A stretch of 64,000 nucleotides of DNA from an uncultured Parabacteroides sp. (GCF_902493135.1 NZ_CABUOD010000012.1:1-64000); one strand, 5' to 3'. Shown: positions 41,541 through 51,239, counted from the stretch's first letter. Made by a program: numbers and translations. Notes: generated by a model from the letters alone, not told the origin.

Positions 41541-41548
41541 TATTTTTG
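41541..41548 (+). promoter_or_regulatory. -7 element (TATTTTTG) for the Smr-CYTH pair
   Basis: TATTTTTG lies 28 bases before the ATG at 41576 and rules out the longer in-frame start at 41546. Confidence 0.6.
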
Positions 41549-41575
41549 TGGCAAATAACAAAAGTAAATCGCATT

Positions 41576-42652
41576 ATGAGTAACATAAAAGTAGGAGACA
41601 AAGTGCGTTTCCTGAACAGCACCGGTGGAGGTGTCGTTCGCAGTTTCAAAGGGAAAGACCAGGTTTTGGTGGAAGATGAAGACGGGTTCGAAGTGCCGGC
41701 GCTGATCCGCGAATGTGTAGTCGTAGGAGACAGCGAGATGCAGGTACACAGCTCCCGGCGTTCACCGCTGCCTTCCGTGGCACAGGCACCTGTCACGCAA
41801 CCCAAGAAACCGGAACCCCAACCCGAAATGGAAAAGGTAACGGAGACCGCAGAAGGCGAACGGCTGAATATCTACCTGGCTTACCTCCCGATAGAGCCTG
41901 CCAAGGTGATGCAGGGAAGCGGCTATGAAACCTATTTCATCAACGACAGCAATTACTATCTGTTCTTCAATTATATGAATCGCCAAAACAACAGCTGGAT
42001 CAGCCGATATAACGGCATCGTGGAACCGAACACACAGATTTTCCTGGAAGAATTCGGCAAAGAAGGACTGAACGACTTGGAACGTATCTGCGTGCAACTG
42101 ATCGCTTTCAAAAAAGACAAACCTTATTCATTGAAGAATGCCATTTCGGTAGAACTCCATCTCGATACTGTCAAATTCTATAAGCAACACTGCTTCATGG
42201 AAAACGATTTCTTCGATGAAGATGCGATGGTCTACCCGATCGTGCGCCAGGACATCCCCGAAAAAGAATTGCTGATCTCTGCTGCCGAACTCCAGCAAGC
42301 CATGCAGCAGAAAGTGCACGAAGACCGCCGTGCTCCCCAAACGATCGTCAAGAAGAAAGCGACCGACAGCTCGATTCTGGAAGTAGACCTGCATATCACC
42401 GAGCTGCTGGACAATACCAACGGGCTGAGCAATGCTGACATGCTGAACTACCAATTGGAGAAATTCCATGAAGTGCTCGCCAAATATGCCGCCAACAAAG
42501 GACAGAAAATCGTCTTTATCCACGGTAAAGGCGACGGGGTACTGCGCAAGGCAATCGAGAAAGAACTGAAAACAAGATACAAACAGCATTATTACCAGGA
42601 TGCCTCTTTCCGTGAATACGGCTTCGGGGCGACGATGGTAACAATCAAATGA
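41576..42652 (+). CDS. DUF2027 and Smr domain protein
   Basis: The 358-residue protein starts MSNIKVGDKVRFLNSTGGG. It has an N-terminal SH3-like/KOW-type module (about 1-55), a central DUF2027 beta domain (about 95-230) and a C-terminal Smr domain (about 275-358; EVDLHITELLDNTNGLSN, IVFIHGKGDGVLRKAIEKEL). Smr domains nick or bind branched nucleic acids, or cleave RNA at stalled ribosomes in the MutS2/SmrB families. The DUF2027-Smr pairing is typical of Bacteroidetes. Its stop codon overlaps the start of the CYTH gene. Confidence 0.9.
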   Translation: MSNIKVGDKVRFLNSTGGGVVRSFKGKDQVLVEDEDGFEVPALIRECVVVGDSEMQVHSSRRSPLPSVAQAPVTQPKKPEPQPEMEKVTETAEGERLNIYLAYLPIEPAKVMQGSGYETYFINDSNYYLFFNYMNRQNNSWISRYNGIVEPNTQIFLEEFGKEGLNDLERICVQLIAFKKDKPYSLKNAISVELHLDTVKFYKQHCFMENDFFDEDAMVYPIVRQDIPEKELLISAAELQQAMQQKVHEDRRAPQTIVKKKATDSSILEVDLHITELLDNTNGLSNADMLNYQLEKFHEVLAKYAANKGQKIVFIHGKGDGVLRKAIEKELKTRYKQHYYQDASFREYGFGATMVTIK

Positions 42653-43122
42653 TCATGGCGACTGAAATTGAAAGGAAATTTCTGGTAAAAGGGGATTTCA
42701 GCAAACAGGTTTCCAAATCCGAACGTATCGTGCAAGGATATATCTGCTCGCAACCCGGACGGACGGTACGGGTACGCATCCGGGGGGAAGAAGGGTTCCT
42801 CACGATCAAGGGCGCATCGGACGAGAAAGGGTTGAGCCGCTACGAGTTCGAGCAGAAGATACCACCCGCGGATGCGGAAGAACTGTTGAAACTCTGCGAA
42901 CCCGGTGCCATCGACAAAGTGCGCAATCTGGTTCCTGTCGGAAAACACACTTGGGAAGTCGACGTTTTCCACGGCGACAACGAAGGGCTGATCTTAGCGG
43001 AAATCGAACTGGAATCCGAGGACGAGCCTTTTGAACGGCCTGACTGGGTCGGACAAGAGGTCAGCGGAGATCGTCGTTACTACAACTCGATGTTGACAAA
43101 ACATCCGTATAAACAATGGTAA
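42649..43122 (+). CDS. CYTH-domain protein (triphosphate tunnel metalloenzyme family)
   Basis: The 157-residue protein carries the ExExK motif in TEIERKFLVKGDFS. Further charged strands line the tunnel (RVRIRGEEGFLTIKGA, YEFEQKIP, EVDVFHGDNEGLILAEIELESED). Bacterial short CYTH proteins are mostly inorganic triphosphatases. The ATG at 42649 overlaps the Smr stop codon by ATGA; an ATG two codons later (MATEIERK) is also possible. Confidence 0.9.
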   Translation: MIMATEIERKFLVKGDFSKQVSKSERIVQGYICSQPGRTVRVRIRGEEGFLTIKGASDEKGLSRYEFEQKIPPADAEELLKLCEPGAIDKVRNLVPVGKHTWEVDVFHGDNEGLILAEIELESEDEPFERPDWVGQEVSGDRRYYNSMLTKHPYKQW

Positions 43123-43208
43123 GATGTATGATTTCAGATTTATGATTTATGAAAACGATAAAGTCATAAACCTGAAATCATAATTCATAATTCATAAATC
43201 ATCAATCA
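43123..43208. repeat. AT-rich ATTCATAATTCATAA simple repeat
   Basis: The gap between the CYTH gene and the dipeptidyl-peptidase gene consists of TGATTTCAGATTTATGA and its near-inverse TCATAAACCTGAAATCA, followed by AATTCATAATTCATAAATCA. It resembles other short AT-rich intergenic repeats in the window in style, not in sequence. Confidence 0.55.
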
Positions 43209-45368
43209 ATGAACAGACTCATCATCTCCCTCGCGGCAGCCATCCTGTCGCTACCGGTAGCAGCCGATGAAGGCATGTGGTTGCTGCCTTTGCTGAAAGG
43301 ACAAAAATTCCCGGAAATGCAAGCACTGGGACTTAAATTGCAGGATTACGATATCTATAGCCCCGACTCGGCTTCCCTGAAAGATGCCGTCGTCATATTC
43401 GGAGGCGGTTGTACGGGCGAGATCGTTTCGCCGGAAGGATTGCTCCTGACCAACCATCATTGCGGCTACGGCTGCATCCAACGCCACAGCACGCTGGAAC
43501 ACGATTACCTGACAGACGGCTTCTGGGCCATGTCGCGCGAACAGGAACTTCCGAACCCCGGCATGACCGTCACGTTTATCGACAAAATTGAGGATGTGAC
43601 CGACTATGTGAAAAAGGAACTGGAAAAAGACACCGATCCCAACAGCATGAACTTCCTCTCTCCCAAATTCCTGAACGGACTGGCCAAAGCGAAAGCCGGA
43701 GAAAAGTTCCTGCAGGACAATCCGGGCACGGAAGTCGAGATAAAGGCGTTCTACGGCGGCAACCAGTATTTCATGTTCACAAAGAAAATCTATTCCGACA
43801 TCCGTCTGGTCGGGGCTCCTCCCTCATCGATCGGGAAGTTCGGCGCAGACACCGACAACTGGATGTGGCCGCGCCATACGGGCGACTTCTCCGTCTTCCG
43901 CGTCTATGCCGATGCGAACGGCAATCCCGCTCCCTACTCCGACAAAAATGTGCCGCTTCGCCCGAAACGCTGGTTCAAGATTTCATTGAAGGGCGTCCAG
44001 GAAAACGACTATGCCATGATGATGGGATTTCCCGGCCGTACCAATAAATACTATACTTCCTGGGAAGTGGCGGAACGCCGCGACATCGACAACACGGTCC
44101 GCATCCACATCCGCGACTTGCGCCAGAAAGTCATGTTGGACGAAATGTTGAAAGACCCCGCTGTCCGGATCCAGTATGCCAGCAAATATGCAGGCTCGAC
44201 GAATGCCTACAAAAACGCGATCGGCAGTAACTGGGCCATCAAAAAGCGCAATTTCGAACAAGTGAAAAAGGAGGAACAGGACAAGCTGATCGCCTGGTCC
44301 AACAAAATGTGCGAACCGAACTATCCCGACGCCCTGATGGCACTCGAACAGATCGTATCGGATCGCAAAGACCTTCGTTTCCGCAGTTGGATGTTAGATG
44401 AAGCCATCCTGCGAGGCATTGAATTCACAAGTGTGCCGACTCAAACGGATGCTGTCATAGAAGCCTTGAAAGGAAAAGATAAAAACGCGCGGCAGGAACA
44501 GCTCCGGTTGTTGGAACGGGCTTATCACGGATTCGCCAACAACAATTACTCGGCCGATGTAGACAAGAAAATCGCCAAAGTGATGCTGAAAGAATACCGC
44601 AGCCAGGTCGATCCGAAAGTGCAACCGGCCTATTTCGAACAGATCGACAAGAAGTTCAAGGGAGACACGGACCGGTTCGTCGACTATCTGTTCGAGGAAT
44701 CCATCTTCGGCAGTGAAGATAACTTCAACAAATTCCTCTCCCGCCCGTCTGTCAAAGCGTTGGAAAACGACCCGATGATTCTTTTCGCCAAATCAGTCCG
44801 TACGGAGGAAGCCCATCTGAAGAATGCGTTAAAAGAGTTTGAGGATGGATATGCAATGGCTCACCGTAGTTATGTAAAAGGTTTGCTGGCCATGTACGGC
44901 GATCGTGCCAATTTCCCCGACGCCAACTTTACCCTCCGCCTCACCTACGGACAGGTAAAAGGGTACAGCCCGCGTGACTGCGACTACTATGGCCACCAGA
45001 CAACCCTCGACGGCGTGATGGAAAAAGAAGATTCCACCAATTGGGAATTCGTAGTGCCCGCCCGCCTGAAAGAACTGTATGCCGCCAAAGATTTCGGACG
45101 TTACAAAGCTCCCGGCGGAAAAATGCCGGTTGCCTTCAGCGCGACCACCCATTCGACCGGAGGGAACTCCGGCAGCCCCGTGATGAACGCGAACGGCGAA
45201 CTGATCGGCATCAATTTCGACCGCAACTGGGAAGGAGTCGGCGGCGACATCCAGTATCTCCCCGACTACCAGCGCAGCATCATCGTCGACATCCGTTACG
45301 TCCTTTTCATCATGGACAAATATGCCGGAGCGGGATATTTGCTGGATGAGATGGAGATTGAAGAGTAA
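43209..45368 (+). CDS. dpp11: S46-family dipeptidyl-peptidase, DPP11 type (Asp/Glu-specific)
   Basis: The 719-residue exported peptidase has a signal peptide (..ILSLPVAADEG). The catalytic His lies in LLTNHHCGYGCIQ, an Asp region in DTDNWMWPRHTGDFSVFRVY, and the nucleophile in GGNSGSPV (Ser654). The residue that sets specificity in this family is Arg672 (NFDRNWEGVGGDI), aligning with Arg673 of Porphyromonas DPP11; DPP7 has Gly there. It would release acidic dipeptides in the periplasm for amino-acid fermentation. Confidence 0.92.
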   Translation: MNRLIISLAAAILSLPVAADEGMWLLPLLKGQKFPEMQALGLKLQDYDIYSPDSASLKDAVVIFGGGCTGEIVSPEGLLLTNHHCGYGCIQRHSTLEHDYLTDGFWAMSREQELPNPGMTVTFIDKIEDVTDYVKKELEKDTDPNSMNFLSPKFLNGLAKAKAGEKFLQDNPGTEVEIKAFYGGNQYFMFTKKIYSDIRLVGAPPSSIGKFGADTDNWMWPRHTGDFSVFRVYADANGNPAPYSDKNVPLRPKRWFKISLKGVQENDYAMMMGFPGRTNKYYTSWEVAERRDIDNTVRIHIRDLRQKVMLDEMLKDPAVRIQYASKYAGSTNAYKNAIGSNWAIKKRNFEQVKKEEQDKLIAWSNKMCEPNYPDALMALEQIVSDRKDLRFRSWMLDEAILRGIEFTSVPTQTDAVIEALKGKDKNARQEQLRLLERAYHGFANNNYSADVDKKIAKVMLKEYRSQVDPKVQPAYFEQIDKKFKGDTDRFVDYLFEESIFGSEDNFNKFLSRPSVKALENDPMILFAKSVRTEEAHLKNALKEFEDGYAMAHRSYVKGLLAMYGDRANFPDANFTLRLTYGQVKGYSPRDCDYYGHQTTLDGVMEKEDSTNWEFVVPARLKELYAAKDFGRYKAPGGKMPVAFSATTHSTGGNSGSPVMNANGELIGINFDRNWEGVGGDIQYLPDYQRSIIVDIRYVLFIMDKYAGAGYLLDEMEIEE
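45215..45233 (+). repeat. 19-base direct repeat, copy inside dpp11 (with 45639-45657)
   Basis: TTTCGACCGCAACTGGGAA encodes the FDRNWE specificity segment of the peptidase. The same 19 bases recur at 45639-45657 in the non-coding gap downstream, followed at once by TAA in the same frame. Confidence 0.85.
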
Positions 45369-45435
45369 CTGGTATATATGCCGATTGATCCGGCGGAGGG
45401 TACACGCAAGGCACGGCGCCATCGCCCCTATTACG

Positions 45436-45452
45436 GGTGACAGGCTGTCACC
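45436..45452. repeat. palindrome GGTGACAGGCTGTCACC
   Basis: This 17-base perfect hairpin has a one-base centre and lies 68 bases after dpp11. No T-tract follows directly. It may be part of the dpp11 3' end. The 45369-45672 gap also contains the 22-bp-period array and the copy of the dpp11 fragment. Confidence 0.6.
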
Positions 45453-45564
45453 TATCACCATAAACAACTGATAATCAATAATAGCTTTTTTCCCCACTGC
45501 TTTTTTATTTTTCCCGGATGCAAAAGAAACGGCTTGTTTTCACACGACTCGATCCGGAAAAACA

Positions 45565-45634
45565 TAAAGCTATGCTTTACGAGGGCTAATGCTATGGGTT
45601 ACGCCACCTAATGCATAGCTTTAGAGAGGCTGAT
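45565..45634. repeat. 22-bp-period repeat (GCTATGGGTTA family, third locus)
   Basis: Units start at 45569, 45591 and 45613, exactly 22 bases apart: GCTATGCTTTACGAGG.., GCTATGGGTTACGCC.. and GCATAGCTTTAGAG... The ends AAAGCTATGC and GCATAGCTTT form an inverted repeat. Confidence 0.78.
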
Positions 45635-45638
45635 GCGT

Positions 45639-45657
45639 TTTCGACCGCAACTGGGAA
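45639..45657 (+). repeat. 19-base direct repeat, intergenic copy of the dpp11 FDRNWE segment
   Basis: It is identical to 45215-45233 and lies 15 bases upstream of the TlpA-like start codon. A 19-base match at this distance is not expected by chance, so it is likely a scar of a past duplication or deletion involving an S46 peptidase gene. Confidence 0.75.
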
Positions 45658-45672
45658 TAACTTCAAACACAC

Positions 45673-46779
45673 ATGAAAAAAAGATTTCTTTCAACAATAT
45701 TTTTAACGATATTGCATTTATTAAACTTGCAAGCAGAAACATTCAACAATAGTACATTTTCTATAATAGGTGCAATTTCAGATAAATTCAATGGGCAAGA
45801 AGTGACACTATCAGTTGTTCATAGTGACTCTTTATTACTATTATCCGTCGACACGATACAAAACGCAACTTTTTCTTTTAAAGGCTGCAAGTATTTAGAA
45901 CAAGTCGCAATAGTTCGATTGAATGACTCGGAACATAATTATTCAGCCGAAGTTTTTTTGGAGGCTGGGGACATTCAAGTTAGCTTGGACAGCATAAGCC
46001 ATGTAAAAGGAACTTTTCTTAATGATTTATATGCAGCCTATCTATCCGAATATCAAAACCGCATAGCTACTGCCGAAAAAGAGTATAAAGCAAATATTGA
46101 AAACAAAGAAGATCCGCAAACAGAACGATTCGAATCACTTCAAAAAGAACTTTTTGCTTATATGTCTAAATTTCAAATAGAGAACATTAACAATGCTGTA
46201 GGGAAATACCTTTACATAAAAGAAATCGGCCGTTTTTGGGATCCGTCATTTTGGGAGAATTACGAACAACTGCCTTTGGATATCAAATCTCATCCTAATG
46301 TCCAACGCTATTGTGCACGAAGACAAGAAATGGACCAAACGCAAAAAGCAATGGAGCAACAAATCGGACAAAAAATAAAAGACATACAGCTTCACACGAT
46401 GGACAGCTGCAAAGTAGAATTGTCGGATTATCTAAACAACAGCTACCTATATGTGGATATATGGGCTTCCTGGTGCGGTCCTTGCATCCAAGAACTTCCT
46501 AAATTAAAGTTGATTCGCGAAAAATACAAGGATAAAGGATTGAAAATAATACTTATTTCCATTGATACAAAATTCAGTTCCTGGATGCATGCCATAAATG
46601 AACACGCATCAGGTTTTGACCATTTAATAGACTTGACCGGAGGAGAATCATTGAAACATACATTCAATTTTTCAATAATACCACATGGCGTACTATTGAA
46701 CCATGAAGGAACCATCATTGCCAATAATCTATGGAATGTTTCATTAAAGAAAAAACTGATAGAACTATATGGAGAATAA
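45673..46779 (+). CDS. TlpA-like exported thiol-disulfide oxidoreductase with DUF4369-like N-terminal domain
   Basis: The 368-residue protein has a signal peptide (..LHLLNLQAETF) and a beta-rich N-terminal domain (about 28-120, FSIIGAISDKFNGQEVTLSV). A helical linker (about 125-215) follows, then a thioredoxin fold with VDIWASWCGPCIQELPKL (CxxC). It likely acts as a periplasmic reductase or oxidase. The DNA is clearly richer in A+T than dpp11 and dnaG on either side, which hints at later acquisition. Confidence 0.87.
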   Translation: MKKRFLSTIFLTILHLLNLQAETFNNSTFSIIGAISDKFNGQEVTLSVVHSDSLLLLSVDTIQNATFSFKGCKYLEQVAIVRLNDSEHNYSAEVFLEAGDIQVSLDSISHVKGTFLNDLYAAYLSEYQNRIATAEKEYKANIENKEDPQTERFESLQKELFAYMSKFQIENINNAVGKYLYIKEIGRFWDPSFWENYEQLPLDIKSHPNVQRYCARRQEMDQTQKAMEQQIGQKIKDIQLHTMDSCKVELSDYLNNSYLYVDIWASWCGPCIQELPKLKLIREKYKDKGLKIILISIDTKFSSWMHAINEHASGFDHLIDLTGGESLKHTFNFSIIPHGVLLNHEGTIIANNLWNVSLKKKLIELYGE

Positions 46780-46834
46780 AAGTAAAATAGCAAAACAGGC
46801 AGTCGTTGTATAAGTCAAAAATCATAAATCTTCT

Positions 46835-46842
46835 TACCTTTG
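46835..46842 (+). promoter_or_regulatory. -7 element (TACCTTTG) for dnaG
   Basis: TACCTTTG lies 23 bases before the dnaG start codon. Confidence 0.6.
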
Positions 46843-46864
46843 CGGAGGAAAAGTAAGAAGATTT

Positions 46865-48991
46865 ATGATCGATCAACCTACCATAGACCGGATATTGGAT
46901 GCCGCAAACATTGTGGACGTTGTTTCCGAATTCGTTACCCTTCGGAAACGAGGCATAAACTATGTAGGGTTGTGTCCTTTCCATAGCGACAAGTCGCCCT
47001 CTTTCTATGTGTCGCCGGCAAAGAATATCTGTAAATGCTTTGCCTGCGGCGAAGGGGGTACGGCTGTTCACTTCATTATGAAGCATGAGCAGCTTTCTTA
47101 TTATGATGCGCTTCGCTTCCTTGCCAAGAAATACAACATCGAAATACAGGAACGGGAACTGTCGGAACGCGAAAAGCAGGTGCGCAGCGACCGCGAAAGC
47201 ATGCTGATCGTCAATAGCTGGGCGCAGAAATACTTCACGACCCAACTCTACGAACACCAGGAAGGCAAAGCCGCCGGCCTGCGCTACTTTGCCGAACGTG
47301 GTTTCCGGGAAGATACCATTCGTAAATTCCAGTTAGGCTACAGCCTCGACCAACGGGACGCCCTGTACAAAGCCGCAACAAAGAGCGGTTACAAAAAAGA
47401 ATTTCTCGAAAAGACAGGTTTGGTGATCGCCTACGACAACGGCGGGGTAAACGACCGTTTTCGCGGGCGTGTCATTTTTCCGGTCCATACGCTCAGTGGA
47501 AAAGTCGTCGCTTTCGGAGGACGCGTCCTGAAGAAAGACGAAAAGACAGCCAAATATGTCAACTCGCCCGAAAGTGAGATTTACCATAAGAGTAACGAGC
47601 TTTACGGGATCTATTTCGCCAAACAGGCGATCGTAAAGGCTGACCGCTGCTTCTTGGTGGAAGGCTACACGGATGTGATTTCCATGCATCAGGCAGGGGT
47701 CGAGAACGTGGTCGCCTCGTCGGGTACGGCCCTCACGCAGGGACAGATCCGCCTGATACACCGCTTCACCAGTAACATCACGGTCTTGTATGACGGCGAT
47801 GCAGCCGGTATCAAGGCGGCCTTGCGCGGTATCGACCTGCTGTTGGAAGACGGCATGAACGTGAAAGTGGTGCTCCTTCCGGACGGAGAAGACCCCGACT
47901 CCTTTGCCCGCAAGCACAACGCGAGCCAGTTTGCCGAGTTTATCCGGCAGAACGAGACCGATTTCATCCGTTTCAAAACGCGCCTGCTATTGGACGATGC
48001 AGGAACGGACCCGATCAAGCGGTCGGCGCTGATCTCCGACATTATCCGGACGGTGGCCATCATCCCCGACAATATCGCCCGCTCCCTTTATATCCGGGAA
48101 TGCAGTACGATGATGGAAATAGACGAGATGCTCCTGTTGAACGAAGTGAACAAAATCCGTCTCAACAAGGAAGAAAGGCAAGCGAACACTCCGTCCTCCC
48201 CCATTCCGGCTACTCCCGCCAATATCCCCGAATACCCGGATATTCCCGGTTACCAGCCCTACCCGGAAGAGACGCCGGCGGAACAACCGCAGGAAAGTCC
48301 CCTGCCTCCTGACAATACGATCCCGCCCCCCCCACCGGAAGAATACAGTCCCGATGACGGAGGGGGCAACATGCCGCCGCCAGCGCCTTTCACGCCGCCG
48401 GCAAACATTCCGGTAGGGCCGAAGCGTTCGCCTTACGAGGCATACGAAGTCGCCCTGCTGCGCTACATCGTGCGTTATGGCGAACGTATCCTGTTCCAAT
48501 ATACGGACGAAGAGACGAACGAGGATGTCGTGATCCGCGTTTCCGAATATATCCGTTCCGAGCTGGAACGCGACGACCTGACCTTTTATACTCCGCTCTT
48601 CAAGAGTATGATGGATGAAGCGGCCGATCGCTGCCGGTCCGAAGGGTTCATCGCGAACCGGTATTTCCTCGCCCATCCCGACCCGAACGTGAGCCGCCTT
48701 GCCGCCAACCTGATCAGCGAAAAATATCAGCTCAGCAAGTATCACACCAAATATCGGGAACTGGAACAGGAAGAAGACAAACTCGACCAACTGGTAATCC
48801 GGGAACTGTATGCTTTCAAAGATGCCTATATCCTCTCGCAAATCAAAGAGATACAGGCACAGATCAAAAGCATGCAAAACAACGGAGACATGGAACAGGT
48901 TTTCGAGCTGATGAAAAAGCTCACGCGCCTGAATGAAATAAAGAATGTATTAAGTAAAGAATTGGGAGAAAGAATCATATTAAAAATGTAA
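46865..48991 (+). CDS. dnaG: DNA primase
   Basis: The 708-residue enzyme has the CHC2 zinc finger (LCPFHSDKSPSFYVS..KCFACGEGG), a catalytic N domain and a TOPRIM domain (CFLVEGYTDVISMHQAG, TVLYDGDAAG). A long Pro-rich linker (about 440-518, with runs of prolines) precedes the C-terminal DnaB-interacting helical domain. It makes RNA primers for replication. The stop codon overlaps the next start (TAATG). Confidence 0.95.
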   Translation: MIDQPTIDRILDAANIVDVVSEFVTLRKRGINYVGLCPFHSDKSPSFYVSPAKNICKCFACGEGGTAVHFIMKHEQLSYYDALRFLAKKYNIEIQERELSEREKQVRSDRESMLIVNSWAQKYFTTQLYEHQEGKAAGLRYFAERGFREDTIRKFQLGYSLDQRDALYKAATKSGYKKEFLEKTGLVIAYDNGGVNDRFRGRVIFPVHTLSGKVVAFGGRVLKKDEKTAKYVNSPESEIYHKSNELYGIYFAKQAIVKADRCFLVEGYTDVISMHQAGVENVVASSGTALTQGQIRLIHRFTSNITVLYDGDAAGIKAALRGIDLLLEDGMNVKVVLLPDGEDPDSFARKHNASQFAEFIRQNETDFIRFKTRLLLDDAGTDPIKRSALISDIIRTVAIIPDNIARSLYIRECSTMMEIDEMLLLNEVNKIRLNKEERQANTPSSPIPATPANIPEYPDIPGYQPYPEETPAEQPQESPLPPDNTIPPPPPEEYSPDDGGGNMPPPAPFTPPANIPVGPKRSPYEAYEVALLRYIVRYGERILFQYTDEETNEDVVIRVSEYIRSELERDDLTFYTPLFKSMMDEAADRCRSEGFIANRYFLAHPDPNVSRLAANLISEKYQLSKYHTKYRELEQEEDKLDQLVIRELYAFKDAYILSQIKEIQAQIKSMQNNGDMEQVFELMKKLTRLNEIKNVLSKELGERIILKM

Positions 48992-49923
48992 TGCCTATGA
49001 ACTTTTTAGAAACGGAAGACGTGGTAAAGCAATACGCCAACCACCTCGCCCTCAACAAGGTCAGCATCCAGGTTCCCGAGGGGAAAGTCTTCGGGTTATT
49101 AGGGCCGAACGGAGCCGGCAAGACCACGCTGATCCGTATCATCAACCGCATCACGGCCCCCGACAGCGGCCTTGTCCGTTTTAACGGACGCGAGTTCCAG
49201 CCGGAAGATATCTACCAGATCGGTTACCTGCCGGAAGAACGCGGACTGTATAAAAAAATGAAAGTCGGCGAACAAGCCATCTACCTGGCACAGCTCAAAG
49301 GACTCTCCTACCAGGAAGCCCGCACACGGTTGATACGCTGGTTCGAAAAATTCGATATCATGCCCTGGTGGAACAAGAAACTCGAAGAGTTGTCCAAAGG
49401 AATGCAGCAGAAAGTACAGTTCATCATCACCATCATCCACGAACCGAAGCTGCTGATCTTCGACGAACCGTTCAGCGGATTCGACCCCGTAAATGCCGAA
49501 TTGCTGAAAAAAGAAATCCTCGAACTGAAAGATGCCGGACACACGATCATCTTTTCCACGCACAACATGTCGTCCGTTGAAGAAATTTGTGACAATATCG
49601 CTTTGATCAACCGTTCGCAAGTTGTGCTCTCCGGCAATGTGACAGAAGTGAAAAGCCGTTTCCGGACAAACAATTTCACCATCCGTTTCCATACCGAATC
49701 AGGGAAGTTGCAGCCTATCCCGGAAATGTTCAGCCTGCTGACGGAGAAAGACCTGGCCGGAACAAGCGAAGTGCGCATCCATAAAGAGCCGGGGATTACC
49801 AACTCCGCACTTCTTTCCGCATTGGCGGGACAGACTGAGATCATCTCCTTCACGGAAGAGATCCCTTCGATGAACGACATATTTATTAACACCGTCTCCG
49901 GTACAAATACCACGCAAGCATGA
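48991..49923 (+). CDS. ABC transporter ATP-binding protein (NatA-like)
   Basis: The 310-residue protein has Walker A GLLGPNGAGKTTLIRI, signature LEELSKGMQQKVQF (LSKGM variant), Walker B KLLIFDEPFSGFDPVN and the switch His in IIFSTHNMSSVEE. A C-terminal accessory domain (about 225-310, DUF4162-like) follows. It overlaps the permease gene by 4 bases and forms an exporter with it. The substrate is unknown; the closest architecture is the NatAB Na+ exporter. Confidence 0.92.
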   Translation: MPMNFLETEDVVKQYANHLALNKVSIQVPEGKVFGLLGPNGAGKTTLIRIINRITAPDSGLVRFNGREFQPEDIYQIGYLPEERGLYKKMKVGEQAIYLAQLKGLSYQEARTRLIRWFEKFDIMPWWNKKLEELSKGMQQKVQFIITIIHEPKLLIFDEPFSGFDPVNAELLKKEILELKDAGHTIIFSTHNMSSVEEICDNIALINRSQVVLSGNVTEVKSRFRTNNFTIRFHTESGKLQPIPEMFSLLTEKDLAGTSEVRIHKEPGITNSALLSALAGQTEIISFTEEIPSMNDIFINTVSGTNTTQA

Positions 49924-51239
49924 ATAAGATAGGACTTATAATAAAAAGAGAATACCTCCGCCGTGTCAGCAAAAAATCGTTTCTGTTGCTGACATTCCTG
50001 ACGCCGTTCCTGTTTGCCGCCCTCGTGTTCGTCCCGCTTTGGTTATCCACTATCAAAGGAGATGATGCCAAGCAGGTGGCAATCATCGATACGACAGGCA
50101 AATACGCCCCGCTGTTCAAAGATACGGAAGAATACACTTTCATCACCGAAAAAGGTTCCAGCCTGGAAGAATATCGTAAAAATCCGGATAAGGAAATATT
50201 CGCTTTCCTGAATATCACAGACGATTTGCTGCAAAATCCGACCGCCGCAACGCTCTATTCGCAGAAACAGATTCCGATGGGATTGAAAAACACGATCGAC
50301 AAAACGCTGTCCGAATACCTGAAAGACGAGAAACTCGCCTCTTACAATATCGACAACCTGAAACAGATCATCGAGGACAGTAAGATCGATTTCAACATCA
50401 AGACCATCAAATGGGACGAAGACGGAAGCGAGAAAAGCACTTCGGCCGAAGTCGCCTCTATCTTGGGTATGATATTGACATTCATCATCTATATGTTTAT
50501 TATCATGTACGGAGCGATGGTTATGCAGGGAGTGATGGAAGAAAAGACGAACCGCATCATCGAAGTGATGATTTCGTCCGTCAAGCCGTTCGACCTGATG
50601 ATGGGAAAAATCATCGGCATCGGTTTCGTCGGCCTGACACAGGTATTCCTGTGGGGAATCCTGACAACCGTTTTGGTATCGGGAAGCCTTTTCTTTTTCG
50701 GTGGCAGCACGTCGCCTGAAGACATGATGACAGCACAGATGGCGGCACAAGGTGTGGGCGATGTGGCTGCCGGTTCATCCAATATCAGCATCCAGGTGCA
50801 GGAAATCATCAATTCGATCAACTTCGGGATGATCGGCATCTGCTTCGTTCTTTATTTTATCGGAGGTTATTTGCTGTATGCAGCTCTATTCGCCGCTATC
50901 GGAAGTGCCCTGGAACAGCAGGAAGACACCCAGCAGTTCATGACTCCGATCATGCTTTTGATGGCGTTCAGCTTGTATGCCGGAATCTACAGCATGAATA
51001 ATCCCGACGGCCCGCTGGCCTTCTGGTGTTCGATGATTCCGTTTACCTCCCCTATCGTGATGATGGTCCGCTTGCCGTTCGACATTCCGGTATGGGAATT
51101 GGCGCTTTCGTTTGCCTTGCTGTTTGTCACATCCATACTTATCGTCTGGTTCTCGGCCAAAATCTACCGTGTAGGTATCCTGATGTACGGTAAGAAACCG
51201 AGCATCAAGGAGATGATTAAATGGGTAAAATATAAATAA
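49920..51239 (+). CDS. ABC-2 type transporter permease (NatB-like)
   Basis: The 439-residue protein has an N-terminal helix (about 20-42), a large extracytoplasmic domain (about 45-175), and five or six C-terminal helices. These include MVMQGVMEEKTNRIIEVMISSVKPFDLMMGKIIG, the conserved NatB/ABC2_membrane_3 cytoplasmic helix. It pairs with the overlapping ATPase gene. A strong terminator follows. Confidence 0.92.
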   Translation: MNKIGLIIKREYLRRVSKKSFLLLTFLTPFLFAALVFVPLWLSTIKGDDAKQVAIIDTTGKYAPLFKDTEEYTFITEKGSSLEEYRKNPDKEIFAFLNITDDLLQNPTAATLYSQKQIPMGLKNTIDKTLSEYLKDEKLASYNIDNLKQIIEDSKIDFNIKTIKWDEDGSEKSTSAEVASILGMILTFIIYMFIIMYGAMVMQGVMEEKTNRIIEVMISSVKPFDLMMGKIIGIGFVGLTQVFLWGILTTVLVSGSLFFFGGSTSPEDMMTAQMAAQGVGDVAAGSSNISIQVQEIINSINFGMIGICFVLYFIGGYLLYAALFAAIGSALEQQEDTQQFMTPIMLLMAFSLYAGIYSMNNPDGPLAFWCSMIPFTSPIVMMVRLPFDIPVWELALSFALLFVTSILIVWFSAKIYRVGILMYGKKPSIKEMIKWVKYK

